Below, in pieces: positions 59,292-64,000 of a stretch of 64,000 nt of DNA. The stretch is taken from the NCBI GenBank assembly GCA_022264855.1, contig JABYQU010000035.1:186001-250000 (forward strand), written 5' to 3'. Source of the stretch: Lenzites betulinus (lineage: Eukaryota > Basidiomycota > Agaricomycetes > Polyporales > Polyporaceae). The notes under the pieces were generated by a model, which did not search any database, was not told where the DNA came from, and worked only from the letters and a program-made list of their open reading frames with translations. Position numbers and translations under genes: made by a program. How positions within the stretch are numbered: position 1 is the first letter of the stretch; each line of letters begins with the position of its first letter.

Positions 59292-60777
59292 ATGTCTCTC
59301 GTCGACGCGCCCTCCTTCAAGGCTTCTTCAGCCCCCGTGAGATCGACCGCACTCCCGGCGGCGGCCTACGTTCTCTCCATCGCGGCGCTGCCGTCCCACT
59401 ACGCCGTATCCGCATCATCGCCGTCTAATGCTATTCATGTGTTTGACAAGGCGCGCCTGCAAAACGTGCAAACTCTGCCGGGGCACGGGTCCTCCATCAC
59501 TGCGCTCAGATCTGTTCCAAATATCGCGAACGCCGTCGCCCATGCACTGGTCTCGTCGGGGAAAGATGGGACGGTGAAGGTGTGGGATGAGCGCGCTGGA
59601 ACTGTTGCACTGCACAGTGAGCATAAGCCGTGCCGTCCTCCGCAATGCGAGGCTAAAACTCAATACGAGAACGCGATGGTTGATTGTGAACAGTGACCGC
59701 ATCGTCCGCCGGGGCAAGACGTGGATTGCTCTCGTGCGATGTGTCTGCCGATGGGCTGTCCATCGCGGCTGGCACGGAATTGCAAGGGGACGATGCCTCG
59801 ATCCTGTACTGGTACGAGCGCGCCATAACATATGGGCGCGACAGAACAGAATCTTACGTGAACATTTCCAGGGATCCTCGCAGCCCAGTAGCGCCGCTAC
59901 GAGTGCACTCATCTACCCACTCGGACGACATCACTGCACTACACTTCTACCGCCCAGCCTCTTCGGCGGTGCCAAATACCGGAAACCTGTTGTTGTCAGC
60001 GTCTTCGGACGGGCTGGTCTGTACATCGAACGCCGATGAGGCTGACGAGGATGAGGCTGGTGTACACGTCGGGAATTGGGGCTGCAGTATAGCGCAAGCT
60101 GGCTGGCTTCATGATCGAGCGGGGCGCCCAGCCACCTGGGCCTCCAGTGACATGGAGACATTCAGCGTCTGGACTACCGAGGTCAGCCGCACTTCGGATG
60201 AACTGTATGAGAGGCTAACCCAGGAGTGTACCAGCTCGATCGTATACAAGACGTCGACATTAGACAACCATCGGTGCATAGGCAGGACCTGACATGGGTT
60301 ACTGACTACCTGATCGGGTGCCACAATACGCTCAACCCTATCGGCGATACGGACAATGATCTGTGCCTGTTTGCGGGGTCAAACGAGTATGTTTTGCGCA
60401 CATTTCATATACGGCTGCTTCTCACGTAACTTCCATGACTGTTTCAGGGGTGACATCGCGCTCTTGACCAAGTCTACTTTCTCGGATCCCGACGTACCTT
60501 GGCATTTGCAACGAACATGGACCACTGGTCATGCCGGTATTGTTCGCGCCGCCTTATGGGACGAGCGGGTGAGCAACAACGCTGTTGACATGCCGTTTCA
60601 TACTGAAATGCATACTAGAACAACATCCTACTCACCGGCGGAGAGGATTCGAGGCTGAACGTTTGGAACGCGCAAGGGGCCGAGCCAGTGACGTCGCCCA
60701 GCAAGCCGAAACGCGGAAGCGATATGGATGTCGACGAAGACGAGGACATTTCGGCACGCAAAAAGAGGAGGGCGTGA
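59292..60777 (+). CDS. WD40-repeat protein, WDR89-like
   Basis: About six exons, beginning MSLVDAPSFKASSAPVRSTA. WD repeats are recognisable: LPGHGSSITALRSVPNIANA then LVSSGKDGTVKVWDERAG, LLSCDVSADGLSIAAGTELQ, HSDDITALHFYRPASSAVPN with LLLSASSDGLVCTSNADE, a late repeat TTGHAGIVRAALWDER, and ILLTGGEDSRLNVWNAQG. The C-terminal tail contains KRGSDMDVDEDEDISARKKR, a possible nuclear signal. The arrangement fits WDR89, a conserved but poorly characterised WD40 protein. The product is about 380-390 aa, depending on exon 2. Confidence 0.87.
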
Positions 60778-60912
60778 AAAACTCTTCTCACTGCTCGGTC
60801 GGAAGGGGGATGAATCAAACACTGTAAAACGCGTTCATACAGATACATGCGATGATTTAAATCGCAATGCTTAAGTCGATGGTAATGCCGTGTGCTCGTC
60901 GTGCGTCCTGTG

Positions 60913-63093
60913 CTACATCCTGAACACACCAAACCCGCTGCCGTTACCGTCCCATGTTGAGGGAGCGGAGTGACCCAGCGAGGCGCGCCCACCGCGTTCC
61001 CGTGCAGCCAGTGCAAGTGCGAGACCGAGGGTATCCCTCGTATCCGTCGGCTTAATGATGCCGTCATCCCAGAGGCGCGCCGACGCGTACAGCGCGGTAG
61101 ACTGTTCCTCAATCTCGTCTTTGAGTGTACTGTGCTTGGTGGGGTCCCTAAAATTCGGGTGAGTTTACAGTCCTTTCTAGCGTCCATGACACGTACTTCG
61201 ACACCGTAGCCATAACCTGTGAGAGCTGCCCTGGCCCCATTACGGATACCTTGGCATTCTAGCACATACGTAAGTTCGAGTTTCCATCACTGAAACAAAA
61301 ATACGACGACATACAGGCCACATCCATAGGAAGCGCGGTGAATACGCCCGACCGCACATGCCTGATACCGACCCGTTCAGCGATTCGGCATACATCCACA
61401 AAAAGGCTGGCCTACCGTAGTTGCCCGCGCCATAGCTGCCGCCGACGATGACAGTCAGCTTCGGCACGTCCGCGCACGCGACAGCGCGGACCATCTTCGC
61501 GCCGTCCTTCGCGATACCGCCCTTCTCCGCTTTCGAACCGACCATATATCCGGTCACGTTGACGAGGAAGAGCAGGGGAATTTGTCGCTGAGAGCACAAC
61601 TCGATGAAATGTGTCGCCTTGAGCGCAGACTGCGAGAACAGAATGCCGTTGTTTGCGACGATGCCGACGGGGTATCCGTGCAGATGTGCAAAGCCCTAGA
61701 AGCGAAGGACAGAGTTCAATATGGCTGCGCGACTGCAAGAGAAGTGAACGCATTACAGTGACAATGGTGGTGCCGTATTCCTTCTTGAACTCGCGGAAAC
61801 GGCTCCCGTCCACTATCCTCGCGATGACATCCCGCATATCGAAAGCCTGACGCAGGTCAGTACCCACAATTCCATGCAGTTCGGACGCATGGTAGAGCGG
61901 ATCCTCAGGAAGGGCGGGAGGCTAGTCGCAGCGGTGAGTCCATTTATTCGTTAGTGTGCGAAAGTCACTTACGGGAATCTCTTTTCCGCCAGCCTTGCCA
62001 AGGTCGCTCACGATCCCTCGCGCAATAGCGATCGCATGCTCATCATCTCTTGCGAGGTGATCAGTCACACCACTTTCTGAAGAGTGCATCTGGCCGCCTC
62101 CAAGCGTCTCCTCGTCCACCTCCTCTCCTGTTGCTGCTTTGACGAGCGGCGGGCCTGCGAGGAAGATTCGCCCTTGTTCTCGCACAATGATATTCTCGTC
62201 GGCCATCGCAGGTACGTAGGCACCGCCTATGCAGAGCAGCGCGTTAGCCCTGCATTGACGCGGTGGAGCGTCACCGTACCTGCGACTGAGATGCCGTGGA
62301 CGATGGCAATCTGGGGGATACCCAGCGCGGACATCTGGGCCATGTTGTAGAATATACGGCCAAAGTGCTCCTTGTCTGGGAAGACCTGCGCTCAAATGTT
62401 AGAACCGCGACGAGAAGCTGCAGAGTGTATTCTTACGTTCGCTTGATGTGGTAGGGCAGCGCCTCCGGATTCCACTACGTAAACACATGGAAGCCCATGC
62501 TCCCTCGCAACTTCTTGCGCACGTAAGTGTTTCTTGACCTGTACATGGTGGCTTCGTCAGTGCATATATGTGTCTCGGAATGTTATGACGCGAACCGTGA
62601 GTGGGTAGTATGACCCGCCCTTGACCGTAGCATCGTTCACCACAACTACACACTCGCGGCCGGATATACGACCGATGCCGGTAATGATGCCTGCCGCTGG
62701 AACATGTTCTCTGTAGACCTCATGCGCGGCGAGCGGGGACAGTTCAAGAAACGGGGTATGTGGGTCCAGCAAGAGCGCTAGCCTACCACATTCGTCAACA
62801 TTCTGCCCGGGCATGTACGTCGGGACTAAGAAGACAACCACGAACCTCTCGCGAGGTAGCTTCTTCCCCTTGCTCCTCATGCGCTCGGACGCTTTCGCGC
62901 CGCCGCCCTCCCTGACTTTGGCCAGCGTGCCTTCTAGATCCGCGACCAGTGCATCCATAGACTCGGCCTTCGCCCTAAACTCTGGCGACGTAGTCGAAAT
63001 GAGCGAGGGGAGAACAGATGGATGGTAGGCCCTCCGTGCTCCCAGAGCTAAGCTCCTCTGCGCGACTCGGACGCTGTGCCCTGCGAGCCGCAT
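60913..63093 (-). CDS. 3-methylcrotonyl-CoA carboxylase beta subunit, mitochondrial
   Basis: Multi-exon minus-strand gene starting [20 protein letters not shown], a typical Arg-rich mitochondrial presequence. The carboxyltransferase domain is complete: [120 protein letters not shown] and [20 protein letters not shown], ending GFGVFRM. The pattern is MCC beta rather than propionyl-CoA carboxylase. With the biotinylated alpha subunit (not in this window) it carboxylates 3-methylcrotonyl-CoA in leucine breakdown. It is divergent from PRP31. Confidence 0.95.
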
Positions 63094-63543
63094 ATTGGGT
63101 ACGATACCTCGAAAGTGTTAGAGAGCTGTAGTGCGTTAGATGTGGACGATGTAGAAGAGGTCAAGGGGCGAGCGCTGTGTACACCTCCGTCCGGAACATG
63201 GACGCGGTGGCGAGCCCGGGTGGTCAGCTGAGCAGACGCGACCGCGCGCGTCTTCCCCGCATATGTCATCGTTGGAGCAACTCTTCATGTGGAACGGACG
63301 CTACGCGATTATTTGTTCAAAAGAACAACCCCGGATCGCCCATGTTCACGATAAATTGTATGGATCGTGCACGCGATTCGAACAAGCTGCTGAATTCGCA
63401 GCAGCGTTGAATGCGGGGTACTCAAAGTGATCGGTAAACCCTACACTATGGTTACAGAAATGGCCGACGAGCTTTAGCAACACCGTGCCGGTCCGTGCGC
63501 CTATGCGCGTCCGCCACCTTTGCGCTTGACGTCCAACTGCACT
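63094..63543. promoter_or_regulatory. Divergent promoter MCC beta / PRP31
   Basis: A 450-bp spacer between divergent starts. No TATA box or other element was singled out. Confidence 0.5.
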
Positions 63544-64000
63544 ATGAGTTCACTCGCCGACGAGCTACTTGCCGATCTCGAGGGCCTTTCCGAGGGCGAA
63601 GGAGAGTACGAAGAAAATGAGGAGCCGCAGCAGGAGCAACCCCAGGCGAGCGGGTCGTCCTCAGTAGCCGCGGGAGTCAAGCGTAAGGCATCTGCCTCGG
63701 ACGACGAGATGTCGGATGCGGAGGGCGGCGAAGATGGCGAGGACCAGGAGGGCGCGGTCGGGAGTCTTGTGCTTGAAGGCGGTATGAAGCCTGCCGAAGA
63801 GCTGGACGCAGATGAGGTGCAGCGCATGGAGCTAGGCAAGGTGGACGATGTGCGCAAAGTGGCGAAGCTGGAGGGGAGCAAGCGTATGATCGACATTCTC
63901 AAGGTCGGTCTCTTGGGGTTCTTACTGAATCGCGCTCTGACATCTGTGCAGGAAATCGAGAAATACCAAGCCAACCCGAGCACACCGGAGCAGATGGCCT
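63544..64000 (+). CDS. PRP31: U4/U6 snRNP protein PRP31, 5' part only
   Basis: The gene runs off the right edge. Exon 1 encodes [20 protein letters not shown], an acidic Gly/Glu/Ser segment, [20 protein letters not shown] and [20 protein letters not shown]. After a short intron the next exon begins [15 protein letters not shown]. This matches the PRP31 N-terminus preceding its Nop domain. PRP31 binds the U4 5' stem-loop together with the 15.5K protein in the U4/U6.U5 tri-snRNP. The Nop domain itself is outside the window. Confidence 0.88.
   Translation, partial: MSSLADELLADLEGLSEGEGEYEENEEPQQEQPQASGSSSVAAGVKRKASASDDEMSDAEGGEDGEDQEGAVGSLVLEGGMKPAEELDADEVQRMELGKVDDVRKVAKLEGSKRMIDILKVGLLGFLLNRALTSVQEIEKYQANPSTPEQMA

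Noticed and set aside
63360..63410. ATTCGAAC reminiscent of a tRNA T-loop near the PRP31 promoter
   Set aside because: No cloverleaf can be drawn around it.

Overview
The window is nuclear DNA of a filamentous basidiomycete, most likely an Agaricomycete such as a polypore. Short GT-AG introns of about 50-70 nt split almost every gene, CTAAC-like branch sites sit close to acceptors, genes lie on both strands, coding DNA is GC-rich with C/G-ending codons, and the gene content is fungal: SSK1, ESF2, VFA1, ALE1, spherulin-4 and a basidiomycete-type HBS1. There are no rRNA genes, no convincing tRNA genes, no CRISPR array and no intact transposon. Exon joins were worked out by eye. Where I give exon-length sums (P-loop ATPase, PIP-box gene, dUTPase, mS34, ACBP, VFA1, SKI7-type isoform, mtSSB, TAF9, both spherulins) the frames close exactly.

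Left part (1-23.2 kb): a P-loop ATPase, an unresolved small minus-strand gene, a 3-kb GC-rich microsatellite-laden gap, then a minus-strand series: KDM3-type JmjC demethylase, SSK1 response regulator, ARS2/SERRATE, ESF2 and a 153-aa coiled-coil protein.

Middle part (23.7-45 kb): an unrecognised PIP-box/SQ-cluster protein shares a divergent promoter containing two MluI cell-cycle boxes with dUTPase. A secreted M43 metalloprotease follows. GatC and ribosomal protein mS34 share a 184-bp divergent promoter. Next come a membrane-anchored acyl-CoA-binding protein, glutathione-dependent formaldehyde dehydrogenase, VFA1 and an ENT nucleoside transporter. The HBS1 locus holds a large alternative terminal exon encoding a Ski7-like product. 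It is followed by mitochondrial SSB and a UPF0303 protein.

Right part (45.5-64 kb): ALE1 lysophospholipid acyltransferase, TAF9, SEC12, two tandem spherulin-4 (GH135-like) genes, a NIPA-type Mg2+ transporter, an orphan single-pass membrane protein, a WDR89-like protein, 3-methylcrotonyl-CoA carboxylase beta subunit, and the 5' end of PRP31, cut by the window edge. A 160-bp near-identical repeat lies upstream of both SEC12 and the NIPA gene.

The genes are mostly housekeeping and form no biosynthetic cluster. Functional coupling is visible only in the divergent pairs (dUTPase/PIP-box protein; GatC/mS34). The most interesting structure is the dual HBS1/SKI7 gene.
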